From positions 1 to 33,947 of the forward strand of contig JAKADM010000012.1 in the NCBI GenBank assembly GCA_021820525.1: a stretch of 33,947 nt of DNA. The letters are read 5' to 3'. The DNA comes from Thermoplasmata archaeon. Lineage in GTDB: Archaea > Thermoplasmatota > Thermoplasmata > Thermoplasmatales > Thermoplasmataceae. The notes below the pieces were generated by a model, which was given only the letters and a program-made list of their open reading frames with translations, had not been told where the DNA came from and did no database searches. The translations under genes and the position numbers were made by a program. Of the stretch, positions 8,386 to 16,582 are shown one piece after another (position 1 is the first letter of the stretch; every line of letters starts with the position of its first letter).

Positions 8386-8458
8386 CAGGTAAGGCCAGGC
8401 GACTTATGTACCTTGAGGTGCATTTTCAAAAGGGTTGTCTGGCACTGGCTTATTTTTC
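8386..8458 (+). ncRNA. Candidate small structured RNA between hutH and the DUF3800 gene
   Basis: A 10-bp outer stem (8394-8403 GCCAGGCGAC with 8434-8443 GTTGTCTGGC, two G-U pairs) encloses a second 6-bp hairpin TGTACC-TTGA-GGTGCA (8407-8422). A TATA-like CTTATATAG at 8356-8364 sits about 26 nt before the proposed start near 8386, and a T-rich run (TTATTTTT, 8450-8457) follows the stem like an archaeal terminator. No match to tRNA, C/D or clear H/ACA features: an ACT rather than ACA follows the stem. Existence as an RNA is inference. The 3' end would overlap the stop codon of the convergent gene. Confidence 0.35.
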
Positions 8459-9067
8459 CCAGGTTCCATTTACATAATATGGAAATTTCTCAGGGTTAAT
8501 AACATCCATATAAGTATTGTCAGAAGAATTCAATTTCTTGAATAGCGCCCCTGCAAGAAAATCCGCAACCTGAATTCCCCTGGATGACTGTGAATCTAAA
8601 TGTTCAATTTTCAGATCAATTCCAACATTTTTAATTTGAGATTTATCTATAATATAATGATTAAAATCTTTTATATCATAAGCTTTAGACTTGCTTTTAT
8701 CAATAAATACATGGGCCATGGTCCCTGGAAGATCTATTCTTCCGAAAATTTTACCAGCAACAAAATTGTAAAGCTTGGTTTTATCTTTCTTCAAAAATTC
8801 GCTGGTAATTTTTTCCTTCATAACATAGGAATTATAAGAATAGCATCCGGTGGTTTCATTGAGTTTGCTCAGTATATATTTTCTCAATTCAGGGCTTGAT
8901 TTGTTGAATTTCAGTTCAGTCACACCCTTAAGCACTTTGTTAAATTTGTTCCGTCTGGCATTTTTAATGATTCTGTCCATCTGTTTTTCATCAGGACAGA
9001 CAATGGCAGAAATTACCAGAACTCTCGAACTTTTTTCTGAAACTCCAAGATCACCACTTTCATCCAT
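8450..9067 (-). CDS. DUF3800-family protein, N-terminus possibly clipped
   Basis: 205 residues. It begins MDESGDLG, the signature of DUF3800, and ends with SRGIQVADFLAGALFKKL (160-177), the second family motif, with acidic residues that may bind metal. The family's molecular function is not established; members are scattered in phages, mobile elements and archaea. The usual start is a beta strand such as YIDESGD. Here codons for Phe-Tyr-Ile-Tyr lie in frame directly before the ATG, but a TAG stop precedes them by two codons and no ATG, GTG or TTG lies between. A TATA-like TTATAAATT at 9118-9127 would give a leader of about 30 nt. Cytosolic, single gene. Codon use looks like its neighbours. 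Confidence 0.8.
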   Translation of the reverse strand: MDESGDLGVSEKSSRVLVISAIVCPDEKQMDRIIKNARRNKFNKVLKGVTELKFNKSSPELRKYILSKLNETTGCYSYNSYVMKEKITSEFLKKDKTKLYNFVAGKIFGRIDLPGTMAHVFIDKSKSKAYDIKDFNHYIIDKSQIKNVGIDLKIEHLDSQSSRGIQVADFLAGALFKKLNSSDNTYMDVINPEKFPYYVNGTWEK

Positions 9068-9091
9068 ATAGATGTAGAAATCACTCTATCC

Positions 9092-9120
9092 TAACCTGTA
9101 AAAGATAATTATCCAGGTTA
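9092..9120 (-). promoter_or_regulatory. Nested inverted repeat in the DUF3800 promoter
   Basis: TAACCTG (9092-9098) and CAGGTTA (9114-9120) are perfect inverted arms 15 nt apart, and between them lies the perfect palindrome GATAATTATC (9104-9113). The element overlaps the TATA-like sequence and the predicted transcription start for the gene on the minus strand, which is an operator-like position. The binding protein is unknown. Confidence 0.35.
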
Positions 9121-9317
9121 TAAATTAATCCGTTTTTGATTAAAAAGTGATTCCAGAATGGATTCATTCCTGTTCAGAAAGCATGATTCATTTTGGAAAA
9201 TTTAAATACATAATTTCTTTAAAGCGCAAAGGCACTTTCATGATTAATATTATTCAATTAAAGATTTTTAAATTTTAGTGGCTGTTACATTTAATATGTC
9301 ATTTTTCATGTTCAACA

Positions 9318-10091
9318 ATGGTACTCAATAAAATATATATGATTCCTCACGGCGATGAGATTATTGATATGCCAGATGATGACAGTGTTAAAATGAACAA
9401 TATTATAAGAGAAATATGCGAAAAGGACATTTCGGAAGTTCTTGTAATACTTTCCCCCCATGGGATCAATCTATCGAAACATATTGGGATTGTGAATACT
9501 GAGAGATTCTTAAGTGATACACAGCTCAAAGAAATTCATCTGAATGAATACTGGAAAAATGAAAGGAATCTCTGTGAAAAGATAATCCATTCCTCGGGAG
9601 AAATAGGTGAGGAGGTTAGATTTGTTACCTATTCAGGTGATCTTTCTGTCTTTCCAATGGATTTCGGCACATCCATTCCCCTATATTTCTTCAAAAAAAG
9701 GAATATGGTTATGATCGGACAGTCCAGATCCCTTGACAGGGAATCTCTTATGGATTTTGGAAAGATTCTTGGTGAAACTGTAAGTAAATATGAGAAGACA
9801 GTATCTGTTATTTTCAGTGCAGATCAGGCCCATACACATTCAAAGAATGGACCATACGGTTTTTCCCCTCAGGCTGATATATACGAGGAAATTGTTAAAG
9901 AATCCATTGAAAAAATGGACTTCAGAAAATTGGAAAATATTAACATGGATGTGGTAGGGGAGGCCAAACCGGACAGTTACTGGAATCTCCTTATAATGGA
10001 TGGTCTTCTCAAATATTCCGGACTGAAGATGCAATTTCATTTTGGTTATGTTGCAGAGTACTTTGGAATGATGTTTGCCTCTTCAAATTAA
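9318..10091 (+). CDS. LigB/MEMO-like class III extradiol dioxygenase family protein
   Basis: 257 residues. Histidine-containing segments typical of the LigB fold are present: MIPHGDE near the N-terminus (His11), LSPHG in the second strand, and ADQAHTHSKNGPYGFSP in the C-terminal half. Family members bind a mononuclear iron and cleave aromatic rings, but many archaeal homologues (MEMO-related) have no known reaction, so the substrate should not be assumed. No signal peptide. The ATG at 9318 is favoured because TTTAATAT at 9289-9296 is about 26 nt upstream. The gene stands alone between a divergent and a downstream co-directional gene. Confidence 0.75.
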   Translation: MVLNKIYMIPHGDEIIDMPDDDSVKMNNIIREICEKDISEVLVILSPHGINLSKHIGIVNTERFLSDTQLKEIHLNEYWKNERNLCEKIIHSSGEIGEEVRFVTYSGDLSVFPMDFGTSIPLYFFKKRNMVMIGQSRSLDRESLMDFGKILGETVSKYEKTVSVIFSADQAHTHSKNGPYGFSPQADIYEEIVKESIEKMDFRKLENINMDVVGEAKPDSYWNLLIMDGLLKYSGLKMQFHFGYVAEYFGMMFASSN

Positions 10092-10202
10092 TCTATGATG
10101 GTATATAGATTTTTTTGGGTTACACCATTTTTATTTTCAAGATTAATTTTGAGTATTTCTATTTTTTACCAAGATTTTAATATTCAATTATCATGATCTT
10201 TC

Positions 10203-11561
10203 GTGAATAATAAATCCACAGTAATTATTGCGGCAATTATAGTTGTTTTACTTGTTGCAGTTGGAGGACTGTATGTATCAGGCGTTTTTAATTTTTCAAC
10301 GACATCTAAAACTCAGTCCAATAGTTTGCAGTCCACTCCAACGGAGAGGGCTCCCAATGTGGTCAGTTCCCAGGTTGTATCAAAGGCCTTTGGTAAAAGC
10401 TGGACAATGACTGCAGGGGCATCAGGGTCATCTCTGAATGCAAGTACATATCTCAGTGGAAATACAGGCATTCCATTGATATCCCAGGCAGCAGTATCTC
10501 CTGAAGTTGCCCCAATGGATGTTTCAGTAAGCCCATTTTCAATTTTTAACGTTGGCAACAATGTTTCATATAATACATATCAGGCAGGAATCTTTGTTCC
10601 ACCGCAGGAGGGTTTTGCAATTGTCTCATTTGCCCACTCCAGGGACAGTTCAACTCCCGGTTATGTTGTTTCAACCATAACAGAGCAAATTTCATCTCAT
10701 TTTCAGGGGAAGAGTTCATACAACTCGTCAAGAATCCATTTTGATTCCGGAGTAATGGACGGAAGCACCTATATTTTCCTGGCAATCCACGGAATTAATG
10801 TGTTCGGAGAATCCAGTATAGGTATGGGGGCCTGGAACCTTGAAGGCCTTCTTGCCAACTACTCAGCCTACACCATTCTCATAATATACTATGTTCCATC
10901 CTATTCTAACTTCACCAATTTCACAACAATCCTGACAGACCAGGTGGCCCAGCTTAAGGCCCCTCAGACACCTGCAGAACCATCTGTAATGGCAAGCGCC
11001 TCTCAGATCAGTTCAATTTCAGGGCTAAGTTACAAGACCCAGAGTGCAATTGCATTGAACTTAAACGACACAAAGAAATTACTCCATGAATATCTTGATC
11101 TTACAGGATCGGGCAGCGCAATTTCATCTACAAATTATACAATGTTGAATAATACCATTGGAGAGGTTACAGGCATAGCTGCAAAGGAGCTTGTATCTGG
11201 GGGAATTTCTGGTTCGAGGAGTAACATAACCGCCTTTGCAGTTATAGGCTTCTCAAACAGCAGCGCACCCAAGACACTCTTTGATTTAATTTCAACAACA
11301 GGAAACACAGCTGGTGCTCACTTCACCACTTACAATGGATGGCACTTTGGATTCAACACAACGGTTGAATATACTGGAAATTACGTATACAATAATACAA
11401 ATGGGAATTATACATATGTAAAACATATATTCGCCAATATGTCAGTGGGAATCGCAGTAAACGGTTCATATATGGTAATATTAGAATCCACACAGTCAAA
11501 CAGCGTCTTCACAATGGGTATGTTTGAGCAGTTCCTCAATGACGAATCCACTCTGCTCTAA
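10203..11561 (+). CDS. Membrane-anchored, sequon-rich surface protein of unknown function
   Basis: 452 residues from a GTG start. One N-terminal membrane segment (about 7-27) with few charges is followed by a long outward Ser/Thr/Asn-rich body carrying about 17 Asn-x-Ser/Thr sequons, so heavy N-glycosylation is likely. The body appears to hold two related halves: a strand, a Ser-rich turn, a helix and a strand pair in about 135-250, and a similar pattern in about 340-450 (FAIVSFAHSRDSSTPG versus FAVIGFSNSSAPKT). No catalytic motif or known domain is recognised. TTTTAATATT at 10175-10184 places a leaderless start at the GTG. It is convergent with the ABC operon and its stop codon overlaps that operon's last stop. 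Confidence 0.85.
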   Translation: MNNKSTVIIAAIIVVLLVAVGGLYVSGVFNFSTTSKTQSNSLQSTPTERAPNVVSSQVVSKAFGKSWTMTAGASGSSLNASTYLSGNTGIPLISQAAVSPEVAPMDVSVSPFSIFNVGNNVSYNTYQAGIFVPPQEGFAIVSFAHSRDSSTPGYVVSTITEQISSHFQGKSSYNSSRIHFDSGVMDGSTYIFLAIHGINVFGESSIGMGAWNLEGLLANYSAYTILIIYYVPSYSNFTNFTTILTDQVAQLKAPQTPAEPSVMASASQISSISGLSYKTQSAIALNLNDTKKLLHEYLDLTGSGSAISSTNYTMLNNTIGEVTGIAAKELVSGGISGSRSNITAFAVIGFSNSSAPKTLFDLISTTGNTAGAHFTTYNGWHFGFNTTVEYTGNYVYNNTNGNYTYVKHIFANMSVGIAVNGSYMVILESTQSNSVFTMGMFEQFLNDESTLL

Positions 11562-12424
11562 TTACCAAAGATTTTTTTATAATTTTCAACAATCACATTT
11601 TTTCTATTTATTTCCATGATTTTTATGCCATTTTTCACGGCAAATTCCATGAAATCATTTATGTTTCCCCTCAGAGTTATTTTGTTTCCCTCAACCTCAA
11701 CTTTGTTTTGAAAATTTGAAAGGAGTTCACTTTTTCCATCAACAATAACCTCCATGAGGTCATTCTCTTTCCCATAGCTGAATGCGACTTCACCTTTTTT
11801 CAGGAAAATTATCTCATTGCATACGGCATTTACAAACTGAATATCGTGGGAAGCAACTATTACTATGGTGTCCTCCTCAGATGCAATATCATTTACAATT
11901 TGCTCAACTCTTTCCCTGCCAATCTGATCCAGATTATCAGTGGGTTCATCAAGAAGAATTATTTTGGGATTTCCACAAATTGCAGAACCTATGCCAAGCC
12001 TCTTTAATTCTCCTGTTGAAAGCCTTCTTATCATTTCATCCTTCTTCCCATCCAGCCCTATCATATGGATTATTTCATTTACCTGTGCACTGCTTTCCGC
12101 TTTCCTCCCGGTTCTCATTTCGATTTGATATTTTATGAAAGCTAAAGGTGTGGAATAGGGATAAAAGGATGGATTCTCAATGAGGCTTCCAATTATCATT
12201 GCGTTTCTTTTATGGAATTTTTTTGTCTCCAATCCATCCACCCGTATATCTCCTTCATAATTCTGGATTATTCCGCATAGGGTTTTAAGAAACGTGGATT
12301 TCCCAGATCCATTGGGCCCAACAATCCCATACACTGTCTTTGAGTGAAATTCCAAATTTCCAATATTCAGAACAGTTCTCCTGCCAGATCTGACTGAAAG
12401 ACCCCTTACATCAATTAATGTCAT
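11558..12424 (-). CDS. ABC transporter ATP-binding protein (BcrA-like)
   Basis: 288 residues. Walker A GPNGSGKST (36-44), the segment IGSLIENPSFYP (78-89) in which the Q-loop Gln is replaced as in BcrA-type exporters, signature LSTGELKRLGIG (135-146), Walker B IILLDEP (155-161) and switch His193 are all visible. It would power the permease encoded just upstream. The C-terminal 70 residues after the nucleotide-binding domain are family-variable. Its ATG overlaps the permease stop (ATGA), so the two are translationally coupled. The substrate is unknown: BcrA relatives export antimicrobial peptides or lipid-linked compounds, but that is only a family analogy. Confidence 0.93.
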   Translation of the reverse strand: MTLIDVRGLSVRSGRRTVLNIGNLEFHSKTVYGIVGPNGSGKSTFLKTLCGIIQNYEGDIRVDGLETKKFHKRNAMIIGSLIENPSFYPYSTPLAFIKYQIEMRTGRKAESSAQVNEIIHMIGLDGKKDEMIRRLSTGELKRLGIGSAICGNPKIILLDEPTDNLDQIGRERVEQIVNDIASEEDTIVIVASHDIQFVNAVCNEIIFLKKGEVAFSYGKENDLMEVIVDGKSELLSNFQNKVEVEGNKITLRGNINDFMEFAVKNGIKIMEINRKNVIVENYKKIFGN

Positions 12425-13257
12425 GAAAAATTCCTCCTGAATGAGAATACAGCGTATGCCACAATTAAGGCACTGAAAGAATACAGTAACAATATTCCTG
12501 AAGTATATTCAATCCCTGGAAGAGCCATGGGCGAAAGAGAAAAGGAGTACTTTAGAAAATATGGATCTGCATTTATGAAAACTCTGTAAATAACCCTGTC
12601 TGTATTGGTTTTCACAAAAATGGGTGAAATAAAATGTGTTCCGGTTGCAATGAGGGATATTATGTTCATTATAACGAGATAAACAATCAGGAAAGCTATG
12701 GCAGAATGGCCCGAGTTATTAAAGAAAACGCTCACTGCAACTGCAAAACAAACATCAGAAAATGTCACAAGCAGCAATAATAGAATATAAAATAGAAATT
12801 TAGACCCGGGAAGGCTCTTAAATATTATAACAAAAAATAGGATTTGAAAAACAACTATTACTGATGTGGATAGAAATGACAGTACTGTTGCTCCGGTGAT
12901 TTTAGACATCAATATTTGAAAACGGTCCACGGGAAGGGAAGACAGATTATATATTGTGCCCCTTTCATATTCATAGGGAATTGCGGTAGAACCGAAGAAG
13001 GCGGAGGAAAGAACGGGTATGTATATCATTATATTCGCCCATTGAAAATTGAAAAGCCTTTTGACCAGTATTTCTGGCAATCCATTCACCTGAATATTTC
13101 CAGGCACAAAACTTTTCAGAAGTACAGGAGAAATGAACATTATGGATGCTATGAGAATGGATATGACTGCGTTTAAAAAAACCATGAAGAGAAATGCCCT
13201 TGATTTTACCGTATGATATATGAAAAATTTTGTCATGGTTAGAAACCTGTATATCAC
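12421..13257 (-). CDS. ABC-2-type transporter permease
   Basis: 278 residues with about six predicted membrane helices (about 15-40, 60-75, 100-130, 140-165, 175-205, 250-270) and the short motif YEYERGTIYNLSSLPVDR (96-113) typical of ABC-2 permeases (E-x-GT...LP-V-R). It forms the membrane channel for the following ATPase. The GTG start overlaps the stop of the preceding gene (GTGA), and its own stop overlaps the ATPase start. It is the middle gene of a three-gene minus-strand operon. Confidence 0.9.
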   Translation of the reverse strand: MIYRFLTMTKFFIYHTVKSRAFLFMVFLNAVISILIASIMFISPVLLKSFVPGNIQVNGLPEILVKRLFNFQWANIMIYIPVLSSAFFGSTAIPYEYERGTIYNLSSLPVDRFQILMSKITGATVLSFLSTSVIVVFQILFFVIIFKSLPGSKFLFYILLLLLVTFSDVCFAVAVSVFFNNSGHSAIAFLIVYLVIMNIISLIATGTHFISPIFVKTNTDRVIYRVFINADPYFLKYSFSLSPMALPGIEYTSGILLLYSFSALIVAYAVFSFRRNFS

Positions 13258-14057
13258 AGTAAAGACCCTCCTCCTGTGAAAATAAACTTTAAAAGTTTAT
13301 ACTGAAGCATTAGAAAGGCATCATGCCCATCAGCGATTATCACAACACTGTCAAACCTTGGAAGGACAGTGTATCCACTCCCAAGTATGTACTGCAATGA
13401 TAATGCAACATATACTGCATATTTTATACTCTTCAGAGTTATTATTGATGTGAGAAAACCGCTGGAATAATTTCCTGAGATTGTTTCAACTGAACTGGAA
13501 TTTATAAAATAGGCAAAGGATAGCTGGGCTGAGCCATTGATATAATTAATGAGCCTGTTAATTCCCTTTGAATTCTGCTGGTTGATGGATGAAGTGACAG
13601 AATTGTAGTTTCCTGCCACAAATATTCCGGGTTGGGGGGAGGCAAGGGTAAAATTATTTACATTAATTCCAAAGTATTTTAAAATAAGTGCTGGAATTCC
13701 TGAATGTTTTACACCATTATTTTCAAATCCTTTTGCAGAATATACCGGTATTCCATCCTGGCAGCCTATCTGCTTTAAACTTATTCCTCCATTTCCGCTT
13801 AAATCTGGAATCACACTGGCACTTCCCTGTATCTCCTTAAAATCCAATATTACGCCGGAAAAGTTATCTCCAGTAAATCCATAGATATCCACAGAATTGT
13901 TTTCAAAGTGCGCAATCGCCACTGCCCCATCAGGTATATAGGAGCTCAAAGTTCTAAAGAGGCCAGAATTCTGGGAATTATGGTAAAGGTATGTGGCAGA
14001 GGCCCCCATCAGTATCAATAGGATTACCAGAGGAATGAGTTTTGCTATGGGGAACAC
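13254..14057 (-). CDS. Membrane-anchored extracytoplasmic protein, first gene of ABC exporter operon
   Basis: 267 residues from a GTG start, not recognised as a known family. An N-terminal membrane anchor (about 6-25) is followed by an outside domain with six N-glycosylation sequons and a moderately hydrophobic C-terminus (about 205-225 and 245-262). Translational coupling to the permease suggests it is an accessory or substrate-handling subunit of that transporter; this is an inference from position. A TTTATTA element at about 14075-14083 lies 20-25 nt upstream of the GTG. The gene is divergent from the flippase gene. Confidence 0.8.
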   Translation of the reverse strand: MFPIAKLIPLVILLILMGASATYLYHNSQNSGLFRTLSSYIPDGAVAIAHFENNSVDIYGFTGDNFSGVILDFKEIQGSASVIPDLSGNGGISLKQIGCQDGIPVYSAKGFENNGVKHSGIPALILKYFGINVNNFTLASPQPGIFVAGNYNSVTSSINQQNSKGINRLINYINGSAQLSFAYFINSSSVETISGNYSSGFLTSIITLKSIKYAVYVALSLQYILGSGYTVLPRFDSVVIIADGHDAFLMLQYKLLKFIFTGGGSLL

Positions 14058-14161
14058 CAGTAAATAATGGTATAAGTCTAATAAAGATTATCGTAACCAG
14101 ATTTTGCAAATATTCAGATATTAAATTCCCATGCTTTCCGCTTTTTCTGACAAAATTAATT

Positions 14162-15727
14162 ATGGATTTAAGCATCAGAGAGGAAATGGAGCTAGGGGCC
14201 GAACAGGAATATGTCGGAATAAGCGCAATATACCAGTTTGTTGGCAACGCTGTTCAGGTAATTTCCGGTGCGCTTTTCTATGTTCTGGCCGCAAAAATTT
14301 TCCCCCCTTCCGACCTGGGAACCATAGCCCTTTTTATTGCCATTGTAGGTTTATTTGGCATAATCTTTACACTTGGGCTGAACAATTCCATTACCCATTT
14401 CATCTCATCTAACCTCAAATCAAAGGTATACTCCCCTGGCAAGATTCTTCTCAGGATTCTATTCATTGGTATTGCCGTAGATATTGCCGGCTTCCTTTCT
14501 CTTTATTTACTTTCAGGCCCGGTATCCGTGATATTCTTCCATTCCGTTTCAGATGGAAAATATGTGAGGGACCTGGCCTTTGTGCTCTTTGGAAATATCA
14601 TACTTTCAATCCTGACAGGTGCAATTATTGGATTTGAAAGGTTCAGGGCATCTGCAATCATATCCGTGTTCACATGGTTGATATACTACTTTGGGGCCCT
14701 GGGCCTTGCCCTCATATACAGGTCATTAAACGCCATTATTTTTGGATGGATAGGCGGCCTTGTCATAGGAATAACAATTAACGCTCTTTATCTTGGTGGA
14801 ATACTTGCAAGGGGATACATGAAGAGAAACCAGAGAGTCGTTGGAAGCAGAACCATTTTTGTCTATTCCCTCCCCATTCTCCTCTCATCCATCATGTCCT
14901 ATGGGGCATCCTATACAGACAGGCTTGTAGTGGCCTATTTTTTAAATACGGCCTATCTTGGAATATATAATTTTTCGCTGTTAATTTTCTCAGCCATAAC
15001 CTTCATAGCCATTCCTTTTAACAATATAACACTCCCAAAGTTTTCCGAATTCTATGGCAGTAACAATAGAGAATTTATTAAGCAAAATGTGGGTGCAGCA
15101 TCCCTGCTTCTTTCATATTTCTATGTACCGGTTGCACTTGGAATTGGGGCAATGGCCCCCATTGTTCTTCAAATACTTGGAGGACCAGCATATGTTATGG
15201 GACAGTATTCCCTTATGATCGTAATGTTTGTACCTTCGCTGTTTGTCTCAGTTAATATACTTACACAGGCCATTTCCTCCGTGAGAAAAACCAACATCTT
15301 TTTGTATTCAAGCCTTGGAGGTTTAATCACAAATCTTGTACTGTCATTCCTTCTCATTCCAGAATTAAAATTAACCGGTGCAGCCATAGGTTTTTCCTCT
15401 GTATCCGCAGTAACATTCATCATTCTTTATATGCTTGCAAAGAAGGAAGATATAGTGGAATTCGACAGGGCCGGTCTTATAAAGATCTGGATTTCTGCGT
15501 TGATCATGTTCTCTGTTGTATACACATTTTCAAACTTTCTGGCGTCCATGGTTGGCGATTCCATAATAAACCTGGCCATATTGATTCCCACAGGTATGAT
15601 CATTTATGTTGGAATCAGCTGGAAGCTTAAAATATTCAGCAATGAACAGAAGGAATATATATACAGCATGTTCCCTGAAAATTTGACTGTCCTCAAAAGA
15701 ATCATTACAATGCTCATTCTTCACTGA
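14162..15727 (+). CDS. Polysaccharide/oligosaccharide flippase, Wzx (MATE/MOP) type
   Basis: 521 residues from the ATG at 14162, giving MDLSIREEMELGAEQEYVG. An upstream TTG/ATG-like extension of the frame to 14042 would run into the divergent gene and encodes an unlikely hydrophilic lead, so it is rejected. About 13-14 membrane helices are visible throughout, with the family-type AKIFPPSDLGTIALF segment after helix 1 and the YGASYTDRLVVAYFL segment of helix 7. By family it flips lipid-linked oligosaccharides across the membrane, as needed for N-glycosylation or surface polysaccharide. That suits the many sequon-rich outside proteins encoded around it. TTAAAT at 14121-14126 could serve as TATA with a short leader. 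Confidence 0.87.
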   Translation: MDLSIREEMELGAEQEYVGISAIYQFVGNAVQVISGALFYVLAAKIFPPSDLGTIALFIAIVGLFGIIFTLGLNNSITHFISSNLKSKVYSPGKILLRILFIGIAVDIAGFLSLYLLSGPVSVIFFHSVSDGKYVRDLAFVLFGNIILSILTGAIIGFERFRASAIISVFTWLIYYFGALGLALIYRSLNAIIFGWIGGLVIGITINALYLGGILARGYMKRNQRVVGSRTIFVYSLPILLSSIMSYGASYTDRLVVAYFLNTAYLGIYNFSLLIFSAITFIAIPFNNITLPKFSEFYGSNNREFIKQNVGAASLLLSYFYVPVALGIGAMAPIVLQILGGPAYVMGQYSLMIVMFVPSLFVSVNILTQAISSVRKTNIFLYSSLGGLITNLVLSFLLIPELKLTGAAIGFSSVSAVTFIILYMLAKKEDIVEFDRAGLIKIWISALIMFSVVYTFSNFLASMVGDSIINLAILIPTGMIIYVGISWKLKIFSNEQKEYIYSMFPENLTVLKRIITMLILH

Positions 15728-15826
15728 TAAGACTGGCAGATTCCAATACTCCTGGAAGATCGTTTTGTACTTAAGCAAAAGTATATCCAATAAGAGTAAA
15801 ATAGGTATGGGGTATGTTTGAAACCT

Positions 15827-16558
15827 ATGCATTCCACCGAGAATGAAAGAATGAACAGGCCATATGTTGTGGCACACAGGGGCGGTGCAGGCCTGTTTCC
15901 AGAGAACTCGAGAAAGGCCTTCCAGAACATAGAGAAAACAGGAGTAGATGGGATCGAATGTGACATTCATGTTTCAGCGGATAACAGGCTTGTGGTAAAC
16001 CATGATCCCTTCCTTATCACAGAGGATGGAAAAAAGATATTCATAAAGGATGAAGACTTTAAAAATATGGAAGATCAGATTCTTATAAACGGAGAAACAC
16101 CTCTTCTTCTGGAAGATGTTATAAACATGGTAGAATGCAGGGTTGTTGTGGAGATAAAGGATCCTGGGGCGGCATCCATACTCATAAAAATGATTGAGGA
16201 AAATCCAAATTTCCAGAGTAAGGTACTGGTAACATCATTCTTCCACAAAATCCTTATTCCCTTCAGGCAGAGGTATCAAAAAATCAATACGGCAGCCCTC
16301 ATAATGGGATTTCCCGCAGATCCTGTTCATCTGGCCAAATCATGCCTTGCGGATTCCATTGCTTTTTATTATCAAGGCATGAACAGGGCTTATGTGGAAG
16401 AATGCCACCGGGGAGGTATAAGTGTCAGTGTCTGGAACCCTGTGGAATATAAAAATATCAAAGATATGGTTGAGGCCGGGGTTGATCTTATAGCCACTGA
16501 CAGACCGGATATTGCATTCAATGTAATCAATGAAATGAAGAGCATGGAGAAAGGTTAA
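15827..16558 (+). CDS. Glycerophosphodiester phosphodiesterase
   Basis: 243 residues from the ATG at 15827. It hydrolyses glycerophosphodiesters to glycerol phosphate and an alcohol. Motifs of the GDPD family: AHRGG, PEN, GIECDIHVSAD, VVNHDP and later VVEIKDPG and SVWNP near the end. Together they give the His pair and acidic metal ligands of the TIM-barrel active site. Start: a TTG at 15818 and the ATG at 15851 are also possible. GTAAAATAGG at 15796-15805, 26 nt upstream, favours 15827, while the ATG at 15851 would give the tightest N-terminus. No signal peptide, so cytosolic. It lies 24 nt before tpiA and probably shares a transcript with it. Confidence 0.92.
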   Translation: MHSTENERMNRPYVVAHRGGAGLFPENSRKAFQNIEKTGVDGIECDIHVSADNRLVVNHDPFLITEDGKKIFIKDEDFKNMEDQILINGETPLLLEDVINMVECRVVVEIKDPGAASILIKMIEENPNFQSKVLVTSFFHKILIPFRQRYQKINTAALIMGFPADPVHLAKSCLADSIAFYYQGMNRAYVEECHRGGISVSVWNPVEYKNIKDMVEAGVDLIATDRPDIAFNVINEMKSMEKG

Positions 16559-16582
16559 TTTACATACAGTGATGGGAAAATA

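Noticed and set aside
8394-8443. tRNA or tRNA fragment at the hairpin between hutH and the DUF3800 gene
   Set aside because: The outer 7 bp resemble an acceptor stem, but only 50 nt are enclosed and no T-loop or anticodon arm is present.
14042-14161. Upstream extension of the flippase reading frame
   Set aside because: It would overlap the start of the divergent gene and adds a 40-residue segment unlike the family; the ATG at 14162 gives the normal N-terminus.
15530-15970. 146-codon minus-strand frame over the flippase-GDPD junction
   Set aside because: Antisense to two well-supported genes; no family features.
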